Notes under the pieces: generated by a model | What the model was told of the DNA's origin: nothing | Seen by the model: only the letters and a program-made list of their open reading frames with translations | Database searches by the model: none | Program-made: the position numbers and the translations under genes | Shown: positions 47,944-58,362 of the stretch, piece after piece | How positions within the stretch are numbered: the first letter of the stretch is position 1 | How the letters are laid out: the number at the start of each line of letters is the position of its first letter | Source: Cytobacillus pseudoceanisediminis | GTDB taxonomy: Bacteria > Bacillota > Bacilli > Bacillales > Cytobacillaceae | Assembly: GCF_023516215.1 (NCBI RefSeq) | Contig: NZ_CP097349.1 | Span: 1,674,001-1,738,000, forward strand | Direction: 5' to 3' | DNA: 64,000 nt

Positions 47944-50225
47944 ACACCAAATGGGTTGGAAAAAGAGTCCAAAGAATTGATGGCCCGGAAAAAGTAACAG
48001 GAGAATTAAAATATATGACCGATTACCAATTTGACAATATGGTTTGGGGCAAAGTCCTGCGGTCTGAATATCCGCATGCCAAAATAAAATCCATTGACAC
48101 TGAAGCAGCTAAAAACCTCCCAGGTGTTATTTGTGTACTTACCCATAAAGATATTCCCGGCTTTAATGGATTTGGGATTGTTGTTCCCGATCAGCCTGTT
48201 CTGTGCTCAGATGTCGTACGGTGCACAGGGGATGCTGTAGCACTGGCTGCAGCAGAAACTCTGGAAATCGCCGAACAGGCACTGACGTTAATCAAAGTGG
48301 ATTATGAGCCTTTGGAAGTTGTTGCTGATGCTGAATATGCCTTAACCGATTCTGCTCCAAAGCTTCATCCTGATGGCAATTTGCACAGCCATGTGAAAAT
48401 AAAAAACGGAAACATTGAGGAAGCCTTCGAAGAAGCTGACATCATTGTTGAGAATACCTTCTACTCCCCCGCCAAATGCATGCATTTATTGAAACAGAAG
48501 GCGGCTGGGGAGTTATGGATGAAGAAGGATTCCTCACGATTCGCTGCCCTGGCCAATACGCGTACCGTGATCGAATGCAGATTGCAAGGTCCCTGGCTTA
48601 TAACCCTGAAAGAATCAGAGTCATTTCAAGTCCTATTGGAGGAGCATTCGGCGGGAAGGATGAGATTACGGTTCAAATTTATCTGGCTCTCCTTGCCATG
48701 CATACAAACGGGCGGCCGGTAAAAATTCATTTAAGCCGTGAAGAGTCTGTCATTGCCGGCATAAAAAGGCATCCATTTAAAGTCAAAATGAAAACAGCTG
48801 CCAAAAAAGACGGCACATTGATCGCTAACCAGGTAACTGCCATAGGAGATACCGGGGCCTATGCTTCCCTGGGTGGGGCAGTCATCGCTCTGGCAATCGA
48901 GCATTCTTGCGGCCCTTATAAAATTCCAAATGTGGATCTCGAAGGCTTCTGTGTTTATACCAATAATGGCATTGCCGGTGCCTTCAGAGGCTTTGGCGTC
49001 AACCAGGTATGTATGGGAATTGAAACCCATATGGATATGATTGCAGAAAAACTGGGAATGAATCCAATTGAACTTCGCAAAAAAAATGTCTATCATCAGG
49101 GCGAAGTTTCAAGTGTCGGCCACATTGTCAAATCCAGTGTGGGCACCTATAAAACACTTGAAACCGCAGAAAATTGCGATCTGTGGAAGAACCGTGAAAA
49201 ATATAAATCCGAAGTGAGTGAGCCATGGAAAAAACGGGGGTGTCCCTCGCAACTTCCTTTCATGGCATTGGAATGGGTATTGGCCTGCCTGATTATGGAG
49301 CCGCCTCTATCGAACTTCAGTCAGACGGTAAATTTCTTGTAGGTGTCGGATGCGAGGAAATCGGCGGAGGCAATAGCACTGTGTACGCCCAGATAGCGGC
49401 TGAGATGCTGAACTGTGATATCAGCAATATTATGGTCGTTCAAGGAGATACACAGAAGACACTTGATGGCGGTACTGTAACTGCCTCCCGCTCCACCTAC
49501 ACCGGCGGAAGAGCTGTTGCGGCAGCAGCACCTAAGATGACTGAGCTTCTTATCCAAACAGCTGCTGAAATGCTGAATTTACAAGCATCAAGAATTGACT
49601 TAAGACCAAACCATATTTCAGCCGATGGACAAATCATACCCTATAAGTCTATATATAAGTACCTTTATGATCAACATCAGTCTGCCAGAGTAGAAGGACA
49701 CTTCTACCTTCCAAAAGAAAAGGAAGAAATCAAAGGCTCAGGCGGCGCCCCCATCATTTATACGGATATTTAACCCATGTCGTGATGGTTGAAGTAGATA
49801 CTTTAACTGGTGAAACGGATGTTTTGCGGGTTGTTTCCATCCCTGATGCAGGAAAAGTCATTAATCCGCAGGGGTTAGAGGGCCAGGCTGAAGGCGGAGC
49901 AGTAATGGGAATCGGCTATACCCTTTTTGAGGATGTGCTGATAGAGAATGGTTATCATAAGACACGGAATTTCACTGATTATATCATCCCCACTATTCGC
50001 GAGACGCCTTTAATTGAGACCTTCCCTGTTGAAGAGCCCGAACAATCAGGGCCTTTTGGGGCAAAAGGAATTGGTGAAGTAGTGATGATTCCGATTATCG
50101 CTGCTATCATGTCGGCCATATATGATGCAACAGGAGCTAGAATCTTTCAACTGCCTGCTACTCCTGAAAGAGTTTTTAATGCATTGAAAGATCTAAAAAA
50201 ACAAAAAGTCCAATCTGCAAGGTGA
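47940..50225 (+). CDS. xanthine dehydrogenase molybdenum-binding subunit, frame broken three times
   Basis: About 762 residues once single bases are restored at 48474-48476, G5 49236-49240 and C5 49748-49752. Rebuilt order: RIDGPEKVTGELKY, DVVRCTGDAVALAAAE, AKMHAFIETEGGW, SSPIGGAFGGKDE, TNNGIAGAFRGFG, GVGCEEIGGGNSTV, TVTASRSTYTGG, and near the end GPFGAKGIGEV with the catalytic Glu. These are the signatures of the xanthine dehydrogenase/CO dehydrogenase large-subunit family (as PucD). AFRGFG fits a purine hydroxylase. Likely substrate hypoxanthine/xanthine from context. Confidence 0.9.
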
Positions 50226-50233
50226 TGCAATTG

Positions 50234-51067
50234 ATGAGCCGCAATTTATTTGCCAAATTAGAAGAGTCCATCAATAACCGAAAAGACACATATCTCCTTA
50301 CCATTACAGACTATCCTGATAACAAAATCCTCGGAGCAAAAGCGTTATTATGGCCAGATGGAGGCCTCTGTACTGAAAACTCACTGCTGCCGCAGGATGT
50401 GAAGGATCTATTAATAGCACAATGCAGTATACTTGTCGCCAAAAAGCGGTCCGGCGCAGTGAAATTTGTGTGGAAGGACAGCATAATTGAATGTTTTGCA
50501 GAATACTTCCCTGCTCCGCTCCATTTAATAGTCGCCGGGGCGGGCCATGTGTGTGAACCCGTGGCAGAAATGGGGCGTATGCTGGGATTTTTCGTCACAG
50601 TAATAGACGATCGGGAAGAGTTCGCAAACAGGGAACGCTTTCCATTTGCCAATGAAGTGGTTTGCCAATCCTATCTGCATTATTTCAGGGATGTGGATAT
50701 TTCGGAAAAAACCTATATTCTCCTTCTTACCAGGGGACATAAATATGACGTGCTCAGTTTGAATGAACTTTTAAAAAGAAACAGTCAGGCAGGATATATA
50801 GGCATGATTGGCAGCAGAAGGCGCATTTCAGGTGTTTTTAAAGAACTTCAGCAGGATTTTCCGGATGAAAGCTTTGACAATTTATACACCCCTGTAGGAC
50901 TAGATATCGGAGCAGAAACACCTGCAGAGATAGCAGTCAGTATTATGGCAGAAATTCTGAAAGTAAAAAATCAAAAATCTGGAAATTCTTTAAGTACACA
51001 GATTAAAAAGTATGCGAAGATGGGTTTCCATGAGGGGGCCGGCAAATGGACCAAATGCAGCTCATAA
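50234..51067 (+). CDS. XdhC-type maturation factor, Rossmann part
   Basis: About 277 residues. N-terminal short domain, then an NAD-type Rossmann fold (LHLIVAGAGHVCEPVAEMG, VTVIDDREEFAN), YIGMIGSRRR and the end GLDIGAETPAEIAVSIMAEI, as in XdhC/CoxI proteins that deliver sulfurated cofactor to Xdh. ATG 50234 is preferred; GTG 50222 and ATG 50225 are possible. The next gene encodes a CoxI-like N-terminal domain separately. Confidence 0.88.
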   Translation: MSRNLFAKLEESINNRKDTYLLTITDYPDNKILGAKALLWPDGGLCTENSLLPQDVKDLLIAQCSILVAKKRSGAVKFVWKDSIIECFAEYFPAPLHLIVAGAGHVCEPVAEMGRMLGFFVTVIDDREEFANRERFPFANEVVCQSYLHYFRDVDISEKTYILLLTRGHKYDVLSLNELLKRNSQAGYIGMIGSRRRISGVFKELQQDFPDESFDNLYTPVGLDIGAETPAEIAVSIMAEILKVKNQKSGNSLSTQIKKYAKMGFHEGAGKWTKCSS

Positions 51068-51360
51068 AGCGAGCCATGGAAGTCAGGAAGGGAGGTGAGA
51101 AAGCAGCGCTTGCCACAATTATTCGCACCAAAGGGTCCACTCCGAGAAAAACTGGAAGCAGAATGATTGTGTTTCCGTGCGGAAGAATTGAAGGTACAAT
51201 TGGCGGGGGCTGCGGTGAAGCAGAAGTGATTGAGAAGGCCTTCGAAATCATCCAATCGAATACTCCAAGTCAACAGCGCGTCGATTTAACGAAAGGGCTA
51301 CTTTTTGAAGATGGAGGAATCTGCGGCGGAATTATGGATGTCTTTATTGAACCAATTTAA
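51046..51360 (+). CDS. XdhC/CoxI N-terminal-domain protein
   Basis: 104 residues: ALATIIRTKGSTPRKTGSRM and GTIGGGCGEAEVI are the signatures of the XdhC N-terminal domain, while the rest is missing. It overlaps the previous gene by 22 nt with site GAGGGGG. The two probably form one split maturation factor. Confidence 0.85.
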   Translation: MDQMQLIKRAMEVRKGGEKAALATIIRTKGSTPRKTGSRMIVFPCGRIEGTIGGGCGEAEVIEKAFEIIQSNTPSQQRVDLTKGLLFEDGGICGGIMDVFIEPI

Positions 51361-51450
51361 CCAAAATAATGTATAACTCCCGCCTATTCCATGGTCAAGT
51401 CAGTTTGTATGGCAGAATGGACATTTACCATGAAGAAGGAGTGACTTTTC

Positions 51451-52818
51451 ATGTCGATAATCGAAAAGGATCTTGGTTCAGGCCTCCCGCCTGCCTCTGG
51501 TGCGAACCTCTTAGAACGGCTCTTTAAGCTATCCGCACGAAACACCAATGTAAAGACAGAACTTCTTGCGGGCGTTACTTCGTTTATGACAATGAGTTAT
51601 ATTATCTTTGTCAACCCGATTATCTTAGCGGACGCAGGAATACCAAAAGAAGCCGCACTGGCTGCAACCATATACGCAAGTGTCTTCTGTACTCTTCTAA
51701 TGGCACTGTGGGCAAATTTCCCTGTTGCGGTTGCCCCTGGCATGGGGCTGAATGCTTTTTTTGCTTATACAGTAGTCCTTGGTCAGGGACTTTCCTGGCA
51801 AACAGCCCTTGGAGCTGTATTTATATCGGGAATTGTGTTTTTAATTTTAACAGTTACAGGAGTCCGCCAAAAGATCGTAGATGGTGTCCCGGATGTTTTA
51901 AAGTCAGCTATAGGTGTTGGGATTGGATTATTCATTGCTTTTATTGGCTTAAAAAATGCAGAACTTGTGGTCGCAAATGAATCTACATTTGTCGGCTTAG
52001 GAAGCATAACAAGCCAAGGCCCGCTTCTTGCCCTTTTTGGATTAATTATTGCCGCCCTCCTCATGGCGAAAAAAGTAAAAGGCGCGCTGCTGATTAGCAT
52101 ATTGGGTACAAGTGCGCTGGCCATGATTGTTGGCTTTATTGCCTATCCAAAGGCCGTAAGTGATATCGTATCCCTAAGTCTTCCAAGCATGTCTGACACG
52201 TTTTTAGCTATGGATATTATGGGAGCAGTAAAATATGGCATCATCTCAGTCATTTTCTCCTTTACTATTGTAGAATTATTTGACAATTTAGCTACCCTCA
52301 TCGGATTATCAAGAAAAGCTGGCCTCACTGATGAAAATGGAAAAATTGAAAATCTGGATCGTGCACTTCAGGCAGATGCAGTTGGCACGATGGCAAGTGC
52401 AGCCTTTGGAAGCACTGCCTTAAACGCATATGTGGAAAACGCAACCGGGATCTCGGAAGGCGGTCGAACTGGCTTAACTGCTTTAACTGTAGCTGTTTTA
52501 TTTTTTCTGTCGCTCATTTTTGCTCCGCTCATTTATTTCATACCGTCTGTAGCCACAGCACCTATCCTTATCCTCGTTGGTGCCTTAATGCTCAGTGAAA
52601 TAAAACATATAAGCTTCGATGACTTCACTGATGTCATACCTGTTTTTTTAACAATCGTTCTTATGCCTTTAACTTTCAGTATCGCCCAGGGGCTGGCATT
52701 CGGCTTTATCTCTTACACACTGCTTAAGCTTCTTACAGGCAAGCATCATCAAATTCACTGGATCATGTATTTTGTCAGTACAGCCTTTATCATTAATTTC
52801 ATTATGGGCGGACATTAA
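51451..52818 (+). CDS. AzgA/PbuG-type purine permease
   Basis: 455 residues, 12-14 helices. Motifs of the AzgA branch: ELLAGVTSFMTMSYIIFVNP, VAPGMGLNAFFAYTVV, VELFDNLATLIGLS and ALNAYVENATGISEGGRTG. Relatives (PbuG, PbuO) import hypoxanthine, guanine or adenine. Here it would bring bases for Ade and Xdh. GAAGGAG precedes the ATG. Confidence 0.93.
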   Translation: MSIIEKDLGSGLPPASGANLLERLFKLSARNTNVKTELLAGVTSFMTMSYIIFVNPIILADAGIPKEAALAATIYASVFCTLLMALWANFPVAVAPGMGLNAFFAYTVVLGQGLSWQTALGAVFISGIVFLILTVTGVRQKIVDGVPDVLKSAIGVGIGLFIAFIGLKNAELVVANESTFVGLGSITSQGPLLALFGLIIAALLMAKKVKGALLISILGTSALAMIVGFIAYPKAVSDIVSLSLPSMSDTFLAMDIMGAVKYGIISVIFSFTIVELFDNLATLIGLSRKAGLTDENGKIENLDRALQADAVGTMASAAFGSTALNAYVENATGISEGGRTGLTALTVAVLFFLSLIFAPLIYFIPSVATAPILILVGALMLSEIKHISFDDFTDVIPVFLTIVLMPLTFSIAQGLAFGFISYTLLKLLTGKHHQIHWIMYFVSTAFIINFIMGGH

Positions 52819-52857
52819 AAAGATGTTTGTCATTTTCAAAAAAAGCGAGGAGTTTAC

Positions 52858-54593
52858 ATGAAGCTAACCATTGAAAATTTACGAAAAAGAATAGACGTGG
52901 CAGCCAAAAGGACTCCTGCCGATCTGGTTATTAAAAACGGGAAGGTAATAAATGTATTTACACACGAAATCATTGAGGAAGACATAGCCATTGCCGATGG
53001 AATCGTAGCTGGCTTAGGAAGCTATGAAGGGAAGGAAATCATTGATGCTGGGGGCACCTATATAGCCCCCGGGTTCATTGATGGGCATGTCCATATTGAG
53101 TCAGCGATGGTTACCCCTGCTGAATTCAGCAATGTTGTTCTCCCGCACGGAGTAACGACTGTCATTGCAGACCCTCACGAAATAGCCAATGTCAGCGGAA
53201 CAATAGGCATTGATTTCATGCTGGAATCTTCAGAAGAGATCCCGCTTGATGTATTTTTTATGCTTCCATCCTGTGTGCCTGCAACTCCATTTGAAAATGC
53301 CGGCGCTTCTCTCAGTTACAAGGATCTTGAAAAATATTACGGTCACCCGAGAGTGCTCGGTCTTGGTGAAGTAATGGATTACCCTGCTGTTATGAACAAT
53401 GATGCAGAAATGCTAAAAAAACTGGAAGACGCTCATAGCAAAGGAAAATGTATCGATGGGCATGCAGCAGGACTTAATGCAGATGAAATTAATATATACA
53501 TGGCCGCCGGGATTAGAACGGACCATGAATGCATAAACCCTGAAGAAGCGCTGGACCGAATGCGCAAAGGAATGTATGTTATGCTGAGGGAAGGATCGGC
53601 GGCCAGGGACTTATTAGCACTTCTCAAATCTGTCAGCGAACATAACGCACGGCGCTGTTTATTTGTAACGGATGACAAGCATCTGGATGACCTGATCAAT
53701 GAAGGCAGCATTGACCATAATGTCAGAATGGCCATTAAGGAAGGGATGGATCCTATTCTTGCCGTCCAAATCGCTACGCTTAATGCAGCAGAATGCTTCG
53801 GCCTGAAAAATAAAGGGGCTATTGCTCCCGGTTATGAAGCCGACCTGATATTTCTTAGTGATCTTAGGAATGTAAAGGTTGAGAAAGTAATGAAAAGCGG
53901 AATACTTGCTGCAGAAAACGGGGTCATTAAGGATCCAGTTCCTGAGAGCCTCGAACCTGTAACTGCCATTTTGGACAGTGTCAAAATCGGCAGCCTAAAC
54001 GGTGAGGATTTAAGCATAAGAATGGGAACTGGGAATGCCAATATTATTGGCATTATACCAAACAGCATTGTGACCAGGCACCTGGTGGAAAAGGCCGATT
54101 CACTTAATGGCTATTTCCAGCCTAATTCTGATAAAGATTATTTAAAATTGGCTGTGGTGGAGCGGCATCACCTCACTGGAAGCATCGGGCTTGGCATAAT
54201 TAAGGGGCTGGGGATTACAAGAGGAGGGATTGCCTCAACGGTTGCCCACGATTCCCATAATATTGTGGCAGCAGGAACCTCTGATGAAGATTTACTGGCG
54301 GCAATTAAGCATACGGCAGCAATGAAAGGCGGCCTGGCTGTTGTCCAGGATGGAAAAATCCTTGCGGAACTCCCCTGCCTATTGCAGGGCTCATGAGTGA
54401 TCGGGATTCTTCATTTATTTACGGACGTTTGTCTGAGTTGAATCATGCACTTAGAACAGTCGGATGCAGCATGGAATTCAACCCGTTTTTGACGCTTTCA
54501 TTTTTAGCGCTTCCAGTAATACCTGAGCTCAAGTTAACTGATAGAGGATTATTTTCCGTCAGCTCCTTTAGCCACATTAATGCAGAATCATAG
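52858..54593 (+). CDS. ade: adenine deaminase 2, frame broken at C4 (54372-54375)
   Basis: Converts adenine to hypoxanthine and ammonia, feeding Xdh. Motifs FIDGHVHIESAMVTPAEF, ADPHEIANVSG, DGHAAGLNADE, DHECINPEEAL, FVTDDKHLDDL and VAHDSHNIVAAGTSD are typical adenine deaminase signatures. One base added at 54372-54375 restores LPLPIAGLMSDRDSS and the C-terminal FLTLSFLALPVIPELKLTD, about 577 residues. Contains the normal DHE motif, unlike the BMC-linked copy. Confidence 0.93.
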
Positions 54594-55038
54594 AAAAGCG
54601 GAAGCCGCCCGCCTATAAAGGAACCCAGACTTAAAGCGCTACGTCCTCCCAAAAGCTACCGCTTTCGGTCGTGCGATGTATCGCTGCCGTAGCTTTCCTT
54701 GTCCTGTGGCAGCGTCTGCATGACCCGCATCCTCCCAAAAGCTGCCGCTTTTGGTCGTGCGAAGATTACGCTGACGAAGCCTTCCTTGTCCTGCGGGCCT
54801 CAAGCATAAGACGAGCCGGCTAAATGGCTGTACTTAAACCATTTGGACGGATTGATAGAAATGTTGAGGCGACTGTCCAGGGACGACAAGCATAAGGCGG
54901 TTTTTCCTTCTGGAAGGGAACGGCTTATGACCTAGACTCCCTAGGAGTCGAAACTAGACACGCTTAGACCCGAGACCCGCTGGCGCATGGAGCTAGTCAA
55001 TTATCTAACTTCAGAATTTATACATTCTTATATTTTAA
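54594..55038. repeat. noncoding Bacillaceae-type repeat region
   Basis: No gene. Two direct copies of about 66 bp lie at 54644-54708 and 54730-54796; both begin TCCTCCCAAAAGCT, contain GGTCGTGCGA and end with TTCCTTGTCCTG. A second block (about 54800-54980) has CAAGCATAAG twice (54801, 54888) and a palindromic CTAGACTCCCTAGGAGTC. The GC content and wording recall dispersed intergenic repeats of Bacillus genomes. Confidence 0.7.
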
Positions 55039-55068
55039 AATAAGGCCGGGGTTTTCTCCAGCCTTATT
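55039..55068 (-). terminator. Rho-independent terminator of the GH18 gene
   Basis: AATAAGGC (55039-55046) pairs with GCCTTATT (55061-55068) on either side of a smaller inner stem. Confidence 0.8.
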
Positions 55069-56790
55069 TCATTTCTTAGTGACTTCCTTATTATCTAATG
55101 TTAATGCTGCCCAAGCTGTTTCATCTGCAAAGTACCTGCTCCAGCTTGCCACACCGGCCAAATTATATTTCTTTGCCAATTCAGTCCGTTTGGTTAATGA
55201 TAGTTCATCTTCAAGCCACACTTTATATGTGATTTTATCTTTTTCTGAAAAATGCTCAGCATAATTTTGCCCGCTTTCCGGATCATATACTGGAGTAACG
55301 TTATTCTGACTGAGCCACTCTTTTACTTTGCTCATAGAAAGTGCTTTAGAAGAAACATCCCCGTTTGATTTTTGTTCCCACAGTCTTGTATATAAAGGCA
55401 CTCCCAATATTAATTTTTCATTAGGAACAATCTCCAGCAGATGTTTCAGGTTTTCTTCAACCCACGGCAGGCTCGCTACGCTTCCTGCAACCTGCGAGCT
55501 TCCCCAATGTTCATCATAAGCCATGACAACCAAATAATCTGCTATCCCGGCAAGTTTATCCCTTTCATAAAAAGCCGACCAATTACCGCTCGATGAAATG
55601 AATGTGATATCCATAGACACAACTAAACCTGCTTCATGAAAGTACGGAGTGGCTTCCCTCGCAAACTGTGTTATTAATGGCCCATCCTCCGGATTAACAT
55701 TTTCAATGTCCAGATTCACCCCATTTAATTCATACATTTGACTGAAATGCATAAGCTGCCGAATCATATTCTTCCTTGATTCAAAAGAACCAAATGCTTC
55801 ATGTGTTAAATCAGGGTCAAATGCATTTGAAAACAAGCCCCATATTTGGTATCCCTGTTTTCTTGCCCACATTGAATATTCTTTCGATCCCAGGTTTTTG
55901 ATGGAACCTTTTCCGTCCGCAAGCTCAAACCATGTTGGAGAAATGACATTAATACCCGGCATCTTCGGTATTTTTGAAGTATTAGGGTTCTTTGTATATA
56001 CCGCTTCCCAGGTCAGCTGTATAGGACCTTCCAGTTCCGGCACTGTATACGCAGATTCTTCAAGGGAAATAGCAATCTGTTTGTTCTCACCCTTTTTTAT
56101 GTATTGTTTCTTCAAATAACCAGCTGTACCGTCTTCTTTTCTAATAAAATAGTAGTCTCCTTTTTCTTGTTCTACTAAAACTTCTTCATTTGGAGATACT
56201 GAAGCCGTGTACGGAGATTCCAGACTGTCTTTCGTCCTCAGCCGAAGCAATTCTTCATGAATATCTTTTTCCTTCACCTTGCCGGAAACCATTGACTCTC
56301 CATCTTTGTGAACCCATATTGCACCTGTATCAGAGAGAATTGAATAAGTAATAGGATAGAAAGCCAAAAGCGGCTCGATAGCCAAATATCTGTCTTTTCC
56401 TATCTGTTTAGCAGCTGTAAAATCCAGTTTCATAGGCTTATCATTCACATAATAGCTCAAAGATTCCAATGGCATCTGCACTACTTTATTTTTTGTGGCG
56501 ATAATGATGGATTGTGAGTGTTCATCAAGAATAATGCCTTCATCGACAAATTCCTGCAAAAACGTTAATGGCAGGTAGATCGATTCACCTTCTATATAAG
56601 CATTGCCCGCCTGTTTGCCCATAAACAATATCGGATGTTCTCCTTTAAAGTAAGACACCTTTTCCTTTGAAGCAAAAGGATATAAAATCATGAAAATGCT
56701 TGAAATTATCAGTGTAAAAGCAAACAAAAGCCCCGCAAAGATAAGTTTTTTAGCGGCAGGCTTTTGTGGACTTGTTTCAATTTTATACAT
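55069..56790 (-). CDS. membrane-anchored GH18-family glycosidase with N-terminal accessory domains
   Basis: 573 residues. One N-terminal membrane helix (LIFAGLLFAFTLIISSIFMI), a copper-amine-oxidase-N-like domain (YLPLTFLQEF and related), an SH3-like part (TASVSPNEEVLVEQEKGDYYFI), then a GH18 barrel: catalytic motif GVNLDIENVNPED, MAYDEHWGSS, GVPLYTRLW and ASWSRYFADE. The catalytic Glu of the DxxDxDxE motif sits at NLDIEN, as in spore-cortex or wall-lytic GH18 proteins. Likely cuts peptidoglycan or related glycans at the cell surface. Confidence 0.88.
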   Translation of the reverse strand: MYKIETSPQKPAAKKLIFAGLLFAFTLIISSIFMILYPFASKEKVSYFKGEHPILFMGKQAGNAYIEGESIYLPLTFLQEFVDEGIILDEHSQSIIIATKNKVVQMPLESLSYYVNDKPMKLDFTAAKQIGKDRYLAIEPLLAFYPITYSILSDTGAIWVHKDGESMVSGKVKEKDIHEELLRLRTKDSLESPYTASVSPNEEVLVEQEKGDYYFIRKEDGTAGYLKKQYIKKGENKQIAISLEESAYTVPELEGPIQLTWEAVYTKNPNTSKIPKMPGINVISPTWFELADGKGSIKNLGSKEYSMWARKQGYQIWGLFSNAFDPDLTHEAFGSFESRKNMIRQLMHFSQMYELNGVNLDIENVNPEDGPLITQFAREATPYFHEAGLVVSMDITFISSSGNWSAFYERDKLAGIADYLVVMAYDEHWGSSQVAGSVASLPWVEENLKHLLEIVPNEKLILGVPLYTRLWEQKSNGDVSSKALSMSKVKEWLSQNNVTPVYDPESGQNYAEHFSEKDKITYKVWLEDELSLTKRTELAKKYNLAGVASWSRYFADETAWAALTLDNKEVTKK

Positions 56791-56919
56791 TCCTTTTCCT
56801 CCCTTAATTCCATCGTATCGAAATAAACAGAAAATGGGAAGAAAATTTAGAATACCTACAACTTATTTCCACCCCTCCTATATTAACGGAATGAAAACAG
56901 GAAAGGTTTCAGGTTTTTA

Positions 56920-58362
56920 TCAATATGTTGTAAAGTGAGTAAGATTCTGCAATCTGTAAGTAATATATTTTACCAAAGGCATTTTTTCATTGGAAGGATA
57001 GTTTTTCGTATAAATTGCACCGTTATTATTCCAAAGCTTATTAAAGTAGCTGTCGACATCCTTCATAACCTGGGATTGGTCAGGAGCGCTGATTTTTAAA
57101 TTTGTCTCCAGGTTTAAATCATCCAGATTTCTCTTTGTAAAATTGGCTGAGCCAGCAATGATCATACTATTTTCTTTGCCGGTTACATACATGATTTTCG
57201 AATGGTATTGCTCAAATCCCGTATTGTACCATCTGATTTTTATGTTTTCGTGGCCTAATTTGTCTAATTCAGCTGCGACAGGTATATTCGGAAGCCCAAT
57301 TTTCTCAGAGCCGAAAGCATTCTGATTTGGATCCAGGATCATTTTTACTTTCACTCCCCGATCAGCTGCCTTTTTTAGAGAATCAACCACTTTCCGGTCA
57401 GCAAGATAGAACATGCCGAGCCAGATGGTTTCACCTTTGCCGGATTTATTGATTTCTTTAATAATGTGTTTATAGATTTTCCCTTCAGTCAGCACCTGGG
57501 CCTTTACAGTCCCAGTTTTTTTGCTGTCTTCAGGCTTAAAATCTGTCAGTTTGCCTGATGCTGAATAATCGACCACCGCCTGCTCGGTTTTAACGAGATC
57601 AGCCAGGATTGGCCCTTTTACTTCAAACGCGATATTAGAATGATACCCACTGGCATTGTGGGGATTTCCGGATGTTACAATCCCTGTTTTCTCCGTTACA
57701 AAAACCTTCCGGTGATTTGCTTTAATATTCATGAGATCGAGATATGACCCAAATGTCACTTCAGGAGCATTTTCTGCGAGCGGATTGGGAAGCCAGCCAT
57801 TGCCTCCCTGTCCAAACCACTGTATAAATACACGCCAAAATGCCGAATAAATTGGATTAGAATCTCTCAAAGGGACTAATGAAGTATAAACTACATTTAT
57901 TCCATTCTCCTTCAGCTTCTTGAATTCGGGTACATCATGTGATCCATATGTGCTGTTAATCCGATCTGTGATCACTGTAATATCCATATTGGGGTGGCTC
58001 TGTTTTTGTTCGATGAGCTTATCAGTTATTTTACCGCTAATATCCGGATAATCTTTATCCCCATCAGTAAAACCATTGAATAAAAACATATCCATCACGA
58101 TAAAATCCTCCGCCTCACCAATGGCTTCTAATATCCGCTTAAAGATCTGTTGATCGCTTTCTCTTCTGCCGTTACCTTTTTCAAAATTCAAATCGTATAA
58201 AAACTTAATATCTTCTACAGTGTAAACTTCGCCTTCGAAAGAAAGGCCTTTTGGCAATGGTTTATTGGACTGATAGATAATAGTTGCTGCCAATACCAGC
58301 ACAAGGCTCAAAATGGGTATCCATACCGTTTTTCTATTTAACTTTCCCAGAACCTTTTTCAC
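56920..58362 (-). CDS. phospholipase D-family (PLDc) protein, membrane-anchored
   Basis: 480 residues. N-terminal membrane helix (VWIPILSLVLVLAATIIY), then two HKD-like sites: NHRKVFVTEKTGIVTSGN and YHSKIMYVTGKENSMIIAGS, the latter followed by ANFTKRNLDDLN. In both sites the Asp of HxKxxxxD is replaced (E/K or K), which may reduce activity or reflect a subfamily. GTG 58362 with GGGGGAG upstream. Function could be phospholipid or cardiolipin turnover; not proven. Confidence 0.85.
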   Translation of the reverse strand: MKKVLGKLNRKTVWIPILSLVLVLAATIIYQSNKPLPKGLSFEGEVYTVEDIKFLYDLNFEKGNGRRESDQQIFKRILEAIGEAEDFIVMDMFLFNGFTDGDKDYPDISGKITDKLIEQKQSHPNMDITVITDRINSTYGSHDVPEFKKLKENGINVVYTSLVPLRDSNPIYSAFWRVFIQWFGQGGNGWLPNPLAENAPEVTFGSYLDLMNIKANHRKVFVTEKTGIVTSGNPHNASGYHSNIAFEVKGPILADLVKTEQAVVDYSASGKLTDFKPEDSKKTGTVKAQVLTEGKIYKHIIKEINKSGKGETIWLGMFYLADRKVVDSLKKAADRGVKVKMILDPNQNAFGSEKIGLPNIPVAAELDKLGHENIKIRWYNTGFEQYHSKIMYVTGKENSMIIAGSANFTKRNLDDLNLETNLKISAPDQSQVMKDVDSYFNKLWNNNGAIYTKNYPSNEKMPLVKYITYRLQNLTHFTTY

